Source: an uncultured Porphyromonadaceae bacterium
GTDB taxonomy: Bacteria; Bacteroidota; Bacteroidia; Bacteroidales; Muribaculaceae
Direction of reading: 5' to 3'
DNA: 18,950 nt
Assembly (NCBI GenBank): GCA_900540205.1
Contig: UQER01000038.1
Coordinates: 1 to 18,950 of the forward strand
The position numbers were made by a program, and so were the translations under genes. How positions within the stretch are numbered: the first letter of the stretch is position 1; each line of letters opens with the position of its first letter. The notes beneath the pieces are model-generated. The model saw only the letters and a list, made by a program, of their open reading frames with translations, ran no database searches and had not been told where the DNA came from. This document shows positions 1 through 8,400 of the stretch, one piece after another.

Positions 1-19
1 TTTTTTGCCATTTAGAATA

Positions 20-55
20 TAAAAAGAGACTGCCCAAACTTGTTAGACAGTCTCT
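20..55 (-). terminator. Intrinsic terminator downstream of frc
   Basis: An 8-bp stem (AGAGACTG at 25-32 pairing with CAGTCTCT at 48-55) encloses a 15-base loop and, read on the minus strand, runs directly into a T-rich tract (TTTTTATA). It lies about 165 bases past the frc stop codon, with no gene between, so frc most likely ends the transcript here. Confidence 0.75.
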
Positions 56-219
56 CGGCCGACAACCAAAAACTAACAACTAAAAACTATATTTGAAGAT
101 TTATGAATCAGCTGTGCTCCCGTCCTCGGGCGGTTGCTGCCGGTTCAACAGGATCGGTTCATCTCGATTGGGGATTTATGATATACCGGAATCTGTCAAT
201 GCACATTCCGGCAGGAATA

Positions 220-1515
220 TCACATCTGCCCGTTGGCCAGTGGCGCCGTGGTGCCGTTCTTGGCAAACGAAGCAATCTGGTCGTCGGTGTAGCCGAGAGC
301 CTTGAGCACTTCGTCGGTATTTCCGCCGAGGGTCGGGCACGGGCCATATGTAGGCTGATAGCCGGAGATGGTGAACGGAACGCCCACGGTGACGAATTCG
401 CCTACCTTGCCGCCCTGATTGATGCGGACAAGTGTGTTGCCGTCGTAGAGCGATTCATCGGTCATGATTTCCTTGGTGTTCAGCACAGGGGCGCAAGGCA
501 CACCGAACGGGGCGAGTTTCTGTACCACCTCGAATTTGGTGTACTGCTGAGTCCACTGTTCTACACGGGCAATGATTTCAGCTTTGTGGCGGTCACGTGC
601 ATCGGCAGTGTTGAAATCGGGATTGGTGAGCCAGTCCTCAAAACCGAATGCCTTGCAGGCTTTCTCGAAGTCCTTGGCACCGCGCTGGAAAATTACATAT
701 ACGTAATCGTTGGGATCAGTCTGCCAGCCCTTGCATTTATAGGTCCAGCCGAGTACACCCGAGCCTTCTGTGTTGCCCGAACGGGGAACGTAGTCGGGGA
801 ATTTCTCGTTAGGATACTGCGGGAACTGGGTAAGATAACCGATCTTGTCGAGAGTAAGCTGGTCGCGGGTCTTGATACGGCAGAGGTTAAGGCAGGCATT
901 GTGCATCGACTGGTAAACGTAGGTGCCCTCGCCGGTCTTGTTGCGCAGCTGCAGGGCTGCCAGCAGGCCGATAAGCATATGCATACCCGTGTTCGAGTCG
1001 CCCAGTGCGGCACCACTCTGTGTCGGGATGTTGTATTCGCCTTCGTACCATCCGGTGGTGGTTGCGGCTGCAGCCGTCACCTGTGCGATAGGCTCGTATG
1101 CCTTGAGGTCCTTGTACTGCGATGTGGGAGGGAATCCCTTGATTGTACCGTAGATACATTTAGGGTTCAGCTTGTGCACCTCATCCCAGCTGAAGCCGAG
1201 TTTGTCCATGGCTCCGGGGTGGAGGTTCTCGATAAAGATATCTGCGCCCTGAATCAGTTTTGTAAGGATGGCCTTACCGTCCGGGGTGGCGGCATCGAGT
1301 GTGAGCGATTTCTTGTCGCTGTTGAGCTGAAGGAAATAATAGCTTGGGCAATCGGGATCGAACTGAAGTTCGTTTCTGGTTGCATCGCCCGAGCCGGGAC
1401 GTTCAATTTTGATAACTTCTGCACCAAGCCATGCAAGCATCTGTGTGCAAGAAGGGCCGGACTGCACATTGGTGAAGTCGACCACTTTGATTCCTTGAAG
1501 AGGAGCGGTGTTCAT
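220..1515 (-). CDS. frc: Formyl-CoA:oxalate CoA-transferase
   Basis: Family III (CaiB/BaiF-type) CoA-transferase that moves CoA from formyl-CoA to oxalate, giving oxalyl-CoA for decarboxylation by Oxc in the cytoplasm. The 431-residue protein resembles E. coli YfdW/Frc throughout: N-terminal PLQGIKVVDFTNVQSGPSC, the ALGDSNTGMH block with the expected catalytic aspartate at about residue 173, and CKGWQTDPNDYVY further on. The ATG at 1515 is preferred because MNTAPLQGIK lines up with the family N-terminus; an upstream in-frame start at 1542 would be TTG and adds nine unmatched residues. No oxc, oxalate transporter or acyl-CoA synthetase is in the window; the upstream neighbour is rnpB and a terminator follows, so it looks monocistronic. 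A related CoA-transferase with another acid substrate is possible, but the match to Frc is close. Confidence 0.93.
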   Translation of the reverse strand: MNTAPLQGIKVVDFTNVQSGPSCTQMLAWLGAEVIKIERPGSGDATRNELQFDPDCPSYYFLQLNSDKKSLTLDAATPDGKAILTKLIQGADIFIENLHPGAMDKLGFSWDEVHKLNPKCIYGTIKGFPPTSQYKDLKAYEPIAQVTAAAATTTGWYEGEYNIPTQSGAALGDSNTGMHMLIGLLAALQLRNKTGEGTYVYQSMHNACLNLCRIKTRDQLTLDKIGYLTQFPQYPNEKFPDYVPRSGNTEGSGVLGWTYKCKGWQTDPNDYVYVIFQRGAKDFEKACKAFGFEDWLTNPDFNTADARDRHKAEIIARVEQWTQQYTKFEVVQKLAPFGVPCAPVLNTKEIMTDESLYDGNTLVRINQGGKVGEFVTVGVPFTISGYQPTYGPCPTLGGNTDEVLKALGYTDDQIASFAKNGTTAPLANGQM

Positions 1516-1691
1516 AGTAATAATATAATTTTTAGTTGACAATAATTCAAAGCATTCGTATCTTTCATTGCTACATCTCTAAAACAACCGGCATCGGGAA
1601 TTTGTTAGCCATGGCTCAATTTATTTTCTCCACACCGCTCTCCATGCGGCCACACCTGCAAGCATAAGCCTCAGTTCCGGCAATCAACAGA
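1516..1691. other. Spacer between rnpB and frc
   Basis: This 176-base spacer should hold the frc promoter and leader. I see no clear match to the Bacteroidetes TAnnTTTG element on the minus strand; the sequence next to the start codon is AT-rich, as is usual for leaders in this phylum. No ORF here looks real. Confidence 0.4.
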
Positions 1692-1730
1692 GAAGGCGCT
1701 GCATCCTGTCGTTCTGGATGCAGCGCCTTC
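1692..1730 (-). terminator. Long perfect hairpin after rnpB
   Basis: A perfect 15-bp inverted repeat (1692-1706 with 1716-1730, 9-base loop) lies just past the 3' end of RNase P RNA. On the minus strand the seven-T run (1740-1734) precedes the hairpin and only a weak TCTGTTGATT follows, so it is not a textbook intrinsic terminator. It could still end rnpB transcription or protect the RNA 3' end. The plus strand gives no T-run after the stem. Confidence 0.6.
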
Positions 1731-1740
1731 CGTAAAAAAA

Positions 1741-2206
1741 GCGGCCGGGCTATAAGCCGGGTTATGTCGGCACTATTTCAATGAGGCTCCGACTGCCGCG
1801 AAGGCTGTCGCGCCGTGCCGCCCCGTCATTTATCTACGCCGCGCGGTTGCCCGCGGGCTCAAGCGGTCTACCCCCCGGCAATGAGCGAGCAGCCCATTTG
1901 GACGGCTTACGCCGACCGTTGCCGGTATACTTGACCTTGCAACCCATCAGACGTGCGGCACGCCATCTCGCAATGGCGTCGGTGGGCTCTTACCCCGCCT
2001 TTTCACCCTTACCCCGGTGGGGTGCATGCGCTCAACCCTTTCGGGGAGCTCCCCCGCCATAAATGGGGCGGTTATTTTCTGTCACGTTGTCTGTGCGGTT
2101 ACCCGCACCTTCCCGTTAGGAAGCATGGTGCTCTTTGTTGCCCGGACTTTCCTCACGCGTGGCTCCTCTCAAAAGGGAACCCGCCCGCGACGGGGCGCCC
2201 GGCCGC
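1741..2206 (-). ncRNA. rnpB: RNase P RNA (catalytic subunit)
   Basis: The catalytic RNA that trims tRNA 5' leaders, of the bacterial type A pattern. On the minus strand it shows GAGGAAAGTCCGGGC near the 5' end (2154-2140), GACAGAAAATAACCGCC (about 2084-2068), GGTAAGAGCCCACCGA (about 1994-1979) and the 3' signature ACATAACCCGGCTTATAG (1767-1750). The ends are set by a perfect 10-bp P1 helix: GCGGCCGGGC at 2206-2197 pairs with GCCCGGCCGC at 1750-1741, and a seven-T run follows. The length of about 466 bases is somewhat above the E. coli RNA (377), consistent with larger peripheral helices. It starts 43 bases after the ribBA stop. Antisense ORFs across it are artefacts. Confidence 0.95.
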
Positions 2207-2249
2207 AATTATATTTTTTCAGTTCAGCTATATTGTTCAGTCTCGCCAA

Positions 2250-3470
2250 TCAGTCCACCTGATGGAGGTCGTGGCCCATGCGGTGTTTCTTGGTCGACAT
2301 GTAGAAACGGTCGTACTCGTTGGGTGCAATCTCAATGGGCACATTCTCCACAATCTCCAGACCGTAGCCGCTAAGCCCCACACGCTTCATGGGGTTGTTG
2401 GTCATAAGCCGCATCTTGCGGATGCCGAGGCGGTTGAGAATCTGTGCACCCACGCCGTAATCGCGTTCGTCGGCCTTGTGGCCGAGATGCAGATTGGCCT
2501 CTACAGTATCCATACCCTGCTCCTGAAGCTTGTAGGCGCGGATTTTATCCATCAGGCCGATGCCACGTCCCTCCTGACTCAGATAGACCACGGCGCCGCG
2601 GCCTTCACGCTCGATCATGCGCAACGCTTCATGCAGCTGCTCGCCGCAGTCGCAACGCATGGAGCCGAAGATGTCGCCCGTTGCGCACGACGAATGCACA
2701 CGCACCAGCACAGGCTCATCGGTGTTCACATCCCCCTTGATTATGGCGATGTGTTCCAGTCCGTTGCTTTTCTGACGGAAAGGGATGAGCTGGAAATCGC
2801 CGTATTCGGTGGGAAGGTGCACCCTCTCCCCTTCCTCCACCAGCGATTCCTTCTGCATGCGGTAGGCAATGAGGTCGCGGATGGCTATGAGTTTAAGGCC
2901 CCACTCGTCTGCACGGCGGCGCAGCTCCGGCAGGCGTGCCATCGAGCCGTCGTCGCTCATAATCTCCATGAGGGCAGCAGCCGGACGCAATCCTGCCAGA
3001 CGGGCAAGGTCGACAGCGGCCTCGGTATGCCCCGTGCGGCGGAGCACACCCTGGTTTTGGGCATAAAGGGGGTTGATGTGGCCGGGACGGCCAAATGTTT
3101 CGGGAGTGGATGCCGGATCGGCCAAAGCTCGGATGGTGGCGCAGCGGTCGTGGATGGACACTCCGGTGGTGCATCCTTCAATCTTGTCGACACTCACGGT
3201 GAAGGGGGTGCCGAGCATCGATGTGTTGTTCTCCACCATGGGGAGAAGATCAAGCTCCTTGCAGCGTTCGAGAGTGACAGGGGCGCACAGCACGCCTCTG
3301 GCGTTCTTGAGCATGAAATTCACCTGTTCGGGCGTGATTTTCTCGGCGGCCACTATGAGGTCGCCTTCGTTCTCACGGTCTTCATCATCGACCACAATCA
3401 CCATCTTGCCCTCGCGGAAATCGGCAAGGGCGCTTTCGATAGAATCGAGTTTTATTTCGTTTTCAGCCAT
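2250..3470 (-). CDS. ribBA: Bifunctional riboflavin synthesis enzyme RibBA
   Basis: Makes both riboflavin precursors: the N-terminal domain (about residues 1-210) is 3,4-dihydroxy-2-butanone-4-phosphate synthase and the C-terminal domain (about 215-406) is GTP cyclohydrolase II. The synthase domain shows the acidic DDEDRENEGDLI loop (residues 28-39) and GHTEAAVDLARLAG (147-160). The cyclohydrolase domain shows the zinc-site cysteines in SSCATGDIFGSMRCDC (C262, C273, C275, spaced as in E. coli RibA) and GRGIGL (301-306). I choose the ATG at 3470 (MAENEIKL, 406 residues); the longer ORF start at 3506 would add a 12-residue tail lying inside the upstream permease gene. The chosen start overlaps that gene's stop by 8 bases, implying translational coupling. 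No FMN riboswitch is visible. Confidence 0.95.
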   Translation of the reverse strand: MAENEIKLDSIESALADFREGKMVIVVDDEDRENEGDLIVAAEKITPEQVNFMLKNARGVLCAPVTLERCKELDLLPMVENNTSMLGTPFTVSVDKIEGCTTGVSIHDRCATIRALADPASTPETFGRPGHINPLYAQNQGVLRRTGHTEAAVDLARLAGLRPAAALMEIMSDDGSMARLPELRRRADEWGLKLIAIRDLIAYRMQKESLVEEGERVHLPTEYGDFQLIPFRQKSNGLEHIAIIKGDVNTDEPVLVRVHSSCATGDIFGSMRCDCGEQLHEALRMIEREGRGAVVYLSQEGRGIGLMDKIRAYKLQEQGMDTVEANLHLGHKADERDYGVGAQILNRLGIRKMRLMTNNPMKRVGLSGYGLEIVENVPIEIAPNEYDRFYMSTKKHRMGHDLHQVD

Positions 3471-5289
3471 TATCGGTTGCTGTTGAATTCTGTTTTTCCT
3501 GTTCAAACAATTTTATCAGATGGGAGTTCACGCGCATTGCCTCCCCTACCGTGCGGACGGTGAGCTGGAAAGGATACATGTTGACTGCCGAAATTATCTG
3601 CTTGCGGCGTGTGTTCGACAGATAGTCAACCGTGTCGTTGAGCACTGTCTGAGCATCGTCGCGTTCGGGGAATTTCTTGATAAGGTAATAAAGCCGCCGG
3701 CCCAGGTTCATGCCACGGTAGGCCTTGCGCAACTGCAGGCATGCATCCTGCAGACGCCGCAGCAACTCTATGGCGCGGTCGGGATCCACCTCTGTCATGG
3801 TGAACTCCTTGACCTCAAGCTCACGCTTCATCTTTCCTGTGAGGCGGCGGAAGAAGTTCTTGTAGGCGTCGATGTCGAACACGGCCGAATCGTTCATGGC
3901 CTTATAGGTAAAGAACACGCCCAGCGGGAGCAGTACGGCCGAACTCAGCCATATGCCCATCCACACCTCCACCTTGCCGTCGCGGGCCATCTTGTAGCCG
4001 GTGTTGTCAATGATGTAATACACAATAAAGAGGAATACCGAGATGACAAGCGGTGTGCCCAGTCCGCCCTTGCGGATAATGGCCCCGAGCGGCGCGCCTA
4101 TAAAGAAGAAAATCAGACAGGCGAACGAGAGGGTGAATTTTTTCTGCTTCTCTATCTCGTGGCGCCGTATGGTCTCGCGGTCGGCCTCCATGGAATAGCT
4201 TTTGAACTCGTAGTCCTGCTTTACCCGCTGCGCTTTCAGCAGGGCCTGCGCCATGTAGGAACCGGCCATATTCGGACGCTCGCGGTAGAACAGCGAATCC
4301 ACGTCGATAGCCTCGGTCATTACCACCGGACGCTGAACCTCACGCACAGGCTCGCCCCCTTCATAACGGGTGGAGTAGTAAGGCACGCGCATATAGTCAC
4401 GTTCCTTTATGTCGCGGGCATAGACCGCTCCGATGGAGTCAACGCGCAGATTCACGGAATCAATTGTCGCATCGAGCTCCTTGATATTCTTTCCAACATA
4501 CTGGTTGCGCATGCCGCTTTCGTCCATACGGTTGAAGTTGGCATCGAATTTCATGAGAATCTCCTTGAGCTTGAACGATTCGCGCCTGTAGGGCTGATTC
4601 TGCGAATTGCCCCCTGCGTTGTTCTCGCGCAGGTTCTCGAACTGCTCGCCGCTGTGGAGCTGCAGGAACAGGTGCTCTTTGTCGTCGGCAAGTTTCAGAT
4701 GTCCTGAATCGGCAAGGATGATTCGTGCGTTCTCGAATCCGCGGCTCACGTCGTAAATCATGAGGTCGTAAAGGGCGCCCGTCTCGCGGTTCTTATGCTC
4801 CACAAAGAAGTTGTAGCCGGGAATCTGATCGTAGAACACCCCTTCGGGAATCTCCAGCTCGGGCGATTTCTGGCGCACGGAGTAAAGCAGAGTCCACATC
4901 TTGGCCTGAGCCACCGGAAGCACATAATTCTGGAAGAAGAACGCACCTATGGCCACCAGTCCGATGAATACAATGAGCGGACGCATCACCTTCATCAGCG
5001 AAATGCCCGACGCCTTCATGGCCGTAAGCTCGAACCGTTCGCCGAGGTTGCCGAACGTCATAAGGGATGCAAGCAGGATGGCCAGCGGGAGCGCCATGGG
5101 CACCATAGTGAGGGCGGCGTAGAAGAACAACTCGCCTATCACGTGCATCTCCAGCCCCTTGCCCACAAGCTCGTCGATATAGCGCCAGAGGAACTGCATC
5201 AGCACGATGAACAGACAGATAAGAAACGTCATCAGGAACAGCGGCAGGAAACTGCGCAGCATGAATCGGTATAGACGTTTGAGTATCAT
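3463..5289 (-). CDS. LptF/LptG family permease (YjgP/YjgQ)
   Basis: Inner-membrane half of the LptB2FG transporter, which extracts lipopolysaccharide and passes it toward LptC/LptA. The protein has three N-terminal membrane segments (about residues 14-36, 56-78, 103-122), a large periplasmic region (about 125-383), then three C-terminal segments (about 385-404, 412-430, 444-462). The stretch GAPLGAIIRKGGLG (398-411) and the N-terminal RYIDELVGKGL are typical of the family. At 608 residues it is much longer than E. coli LptF (366), with extra periplasmic sequence and a charged cytoplasmic tail of about 145 residues. F and G cannot be told apart from sequence alone, so no symbol is given. Its TGA overlaps the ribBA ATG. 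It is driven by the promoter at 5364-5394. Confidence 0.9.
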   Translation of the reverse strand: MILKRLYRFMLRSFLPLFLMTFLICLFIVLMQFLWRYIDELVGKGLEMHVIGELFFYAALTMVPMALPLAILLASLMTFGNLGERFELTAMKASGISLMKVMRPLIVFIGLVAIGAFFFQNYVLPVAQAKMWTLLYSVRQKSPELEIPEGVFYDQIPGYNFFVEHKNRETGALYDLMIYDVSRGFENARIILADSGHLKLADDKEHLFLQLHSGEQFENLRENNAGGNSQNQPYRRESFKLKEILMKFDANFNRMDESGMRNQYVGKNIKELDATIDSVNLRVDSIGAVYARDIKERDYMRVPYYSTRYEGGEPVREVQRPVVMTEAIDVDSLFYRERPNMAGSYMAQALLKAQRVKQDYEFKSYSMEADRETIRRHEIEKQKKFTLSFACLIFFFIGAPLGAIIRKGGLGTPLVISVFLFIVYYIIDNTGYKMARDGKVEVWMGIWLSSAVLLPLGVFFTYKAMNDSAVFDIDAYKNFFRRLTGKMKRELEVKEFTMTEVDPDRAIELLRRLQDACLQLRKAYRGMNLGRRLYYLIKKFPERDDAQTVLNDTVDYLSNTRRKQIISAVNMYPFQLTVRTVGEAMRVNSHLIKLFEQEKQNSTATDNG

Positions 5290-5363
5290 TATCTAAGTTT
5301 CTGTTACTGTCGTGGATGCATTTATCTGAGGCGGGAAAGCCGCGCCGGCCTCCACACCGCCTG

Positions 5364-5394
5364 CAAAGGTACGAAAACTTTTTCAGCATACAAA
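5364..5394 (-). promoter_or_regulatory. Bacteroidetes housekeeping promoter of the permease-ribBA operon
   Basis: On the minus strand the -7 element TACCTTTG (5371-5364) is an exact TAnnTTTG match, and a -33 TTTG (5394-5391) stands exactly 19 bases upstream. Transcription would start near 5357, leaving a leader of about 68 bases before the ATG at 5289. Confidence 0.85.
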
Positions 5395-5423
5395 AATGAG
5401 GCTTTTCAGCATACAAAAATGAG
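5380..5423. repeat. Two tandem copies of a 21-base element
   Basis: TTTTCAGCATACAAAAATGA plus a final G occurs at 5380-5400 and identically at 5403-5423, a spacing of 23 bases. The first copy supplies the -33 box of the permease promoter. The second, read on the minus strand, supplies the T-rich tail (CTCATTTTTG) of the terminator of the preceding operon. It looks like a local tandem duplication. Confidence 0.9.
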
Positions 5424-5460
5424 AGCGGTGTGCCGAATCCCAGATATCCCGGCACACCGC
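5412..5460 (-). terminator. Intrinsic terminator of the B12-uptake operon
   Basis: An 11-bp perfect stem (GCGGTGTGCCG at 5425-5435 with CGGCACACCGC at 5450-5460) is followed on the minus strand by TCTCATTTTTG. It stands about 28 bases past the stop of the 1115-residue protein gene, closing that operon just before the next promoter. Confidence 0.85.
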
Positions 5461-5487
5461 CCTTTGCGGAATTATAAGCAGTCCGTG

Positions 5488-8400
5488 TTATTTGATGATT
5501 TTATAGACTTCTGAGCCCTTTTTGATGATGTAGATGCCGGGAGCCGACGGGAGGCGATTGAAACGCACGCCATCAAGATTGTAAATCTCCACAGGTGCGC
5601 CGTCCTTGTCGGCGATGATCTCATTTATGGCAGTCTGGGTACCGCTGATAAGAACCGGCACCGTAACTGTCTCCCACTTGGCCGCAACCGGTACGGATGC
5701 CGGAGCGGCGGCTTTGGTAGCGCGCTGTGTGGCGCGGCTGATACGGCCTTGTACAGTCACCGTGGCATCCTCAGGGAGGGTTGTCTCTTCAGTAGTGATG
5801 GTGAGCACCGAACCTTCCAGAGTGGCCGTCAGGCTTTCATGGACATTATTGAGTTTGTACTCAGCCTTGTATAATTCCGGTTGTCCCGAAATGGGAAACA
5901 CAGTGGCAAGATCAATGCTGTTGGTACGTGTGTTCCTGTCAAGAACAATCGCTTCGGGTGCAAACACCTCCTGAGGCATGATGGTGTTGTAGGTGGTTGT
6001 GTGGAGCACCGGCACTTCAATTGGAACCGTCACACCGTTCAGCTCTCCCTCGAATGCAAGGCGGTACTCGCGGTAATCACCTTTGGTAAGGCGGTTGTAC
6101 AGGCGGTTGTTCTTAACATAAAAATTTTCGGCATATTCCTTAGGCTCAACAGATGTGAGGCTGATATTGACAACCCTGCCTCCGGCACTGAAAAGGTCGG
6201 CACACGAGAACTCTTTAGCATTGAGCGTTTCCTGTGTCAGATTCTGGTCCTCGATTACGAGATAATTGTTATACTTCTCCGGTTGTGGCAGCTCCTTCAC
6301 TGTCACTTCAATCGAAGCCGACAAAGTAGGGTCAGTCTGCGATGTCGCGGTCAACGTGCATTTGCCTCCGGCCTTGGCCGTAAAGAAACCAGTATCGCCG
6401 CATTCCACTACAGAGGGGTCGGACGATGTCCATTTATACGTGTCGTATACATAGCGGTTGTTTTTGGTTCCGTTAAGCTCGTCAACATTTGAAGTCTCGC
6501 TCTCCACGTTGATCCAGTCTCGTTCTCCCACAAAGCATTCCATCTTCTCGTTCGATGTTTCGGAGGCGTTGCCCTCACGGTCAATCACAACTTTTGCCAG
6601 GGTCACCACCTCAATCTCGAATTTGTCGGCCGGAGCCTTGTCTGTTGCCTGGAAAGTAACATTGGTGAAACCTACTTTCTTTGCGGTGAACACACCGTCG
6701 GCATCGAACACACCCACCTCGGGATCCGACGATGTCCATGTGCCTTTAAGCTCCCTCATCGGACGTCCGTTGTGAAAAGCGAAGCCCTCATATTCACACG
6801 TATGCCCTACGGGAACCTGCAACTGCACTATGTTGGCATAGTTAATGTAATAGTCGCCGGGAGCAGTCTGGTTGAGATCGGCACGGGCAATGCATGCGCC
6901 GCCGATTTCGGTTGACGATTCACCCAGCCAGCCGCACACCTCTGAAACGGCATTGTAGACCTTCACGAAATGAATCTCGTCAAGCTCCACATAATTGCCG
7001 TCCTTGTCCACGGCCCACGAAATATCGAACCCGTCGGTGGGATCCTCCCCGTTTTCGGCATAATATGGATTGCGGGCAACGGTGAGGTCGCCTGTAGTGG
7101 CATGATTGTCAGCATATCCGAAGGGAAAGGCGCGGTAAGATTCGATGTAGCTCGGCGTGCGCCGGTCGTAGACACCCTTGATATGATTGCCTGTGAGCGA
7201 AAGTTTCCCGTCCACAAGTTTCACATCCGGATAATTCACAGGGTCGGGGAAATAGCTCTGTTGATGAAACATATTGGAAGCCATGGCACGTGCGTCACCG
7301 TCGGATGTGGTGTAAGGCACGGCGTGACGCCCGGTGTACTGCGGATCCTCATAGGAGAAGGTCACATTTCGGCGGGTTGTCTTGAACCAGTAGTCCGAGC
7401 CGGCAAGCTCATACCATGTATCGTTGGGCTCGCCGTCACCGTTGTCATCACGCATCACCATCACCGCACCCGGTTCACTCCAATAGCCTTTGGCATCGGC
7501 CTTGAAAGCATTGCCACTTATAATGAAATCAACACCGTAGGGGTTGCGCGGGTCGTTTTTCACCGGCTCGTCGAAGCTGAACACTACATAACCGCCGAAC
7601 GAACCGAGTGAAATCAGTCCGGTAGTGGCAGGCGTTGACGATGAACCGGCACCGCCACCCTTACCCACGAGAGCCTGGGCGTCAGCTCCCAGAAAGCGGG
7701 CAGTGTTGATGAACTGACCGGGAGCAGGTACGAACTCATGAATCCTGGCGATGGCGGGGTTGTTACGAATCACAAGCGTTACCTCAGCCTCGGAATATTC
7801 ATTGTCCTCCCCCTTCCCCTCTTCGAGGGTGTAACGGTAACGGAAAGAATCGGGAGTCCAGTTGGGGATATTCGCCGCATCGGTAGGAGTATAGTTCACT
7901 ACAGCGATAGGCTTGTTGTTCTTGTCCACGCTTTCGCCAATTTCCACGGTGCCGTGTTCGGGTTGCCGGACAAATGTAATCGAGAAGTCCACGCCCGACA
8001 GTTTCTTGTCATTGGAAAGCACATCAATCTGCGTAGGTTCATCGATACGGAGCACAGCAGCCTCATCATTGCTGCATCGCACACCGTACATCGAGGAATG
8101 ATATGTCGATTCCTTTCGCACGCCGTTGCGCTCTATCCAGCATGTTATGTCGCTTTCACCGGTGATGGGCTCGAACGTGAGGTCAACCTGCGCTGTTGTA
8201 CCCTGCACTTTCGGCTCCACCTTTGAAATAAGCTCGGGATTGGACACGGTGAACCCCCAGGTAATACCCCACTCTTCCCATTTCTTCACATCGTTCCATC
8301 CCGGCGGAAGTGTGAAGAAATTGCTCACGGCCGTATTGCGTTTTATCTGAGAAGTCGGCCGGAGGCCATTCATATTATATGGAGAGGGATTCTTTGGAAT

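Noticed and set aside
103..1539. A 478-residue open frame on the plus strand opposite frc
   Set aside because: Composition and sequence show no family resemblance; the minus-strand frame is a clear Frc homologue, and long antisense frames are common in this GC-biased DNA.
1953..3563. A 536-residue plus-strand open frame
   Set aside because: It runs antisense through rnpB and ribBA, both well supported; its translation is low-complexity and unlike any known protein.
3520..4707. A 395-residue plus-strand open frame opposite the permease gene
   Set aside because: Antisense shadow of the LptF/G-family gene; no signal, domain or promoter supports it.
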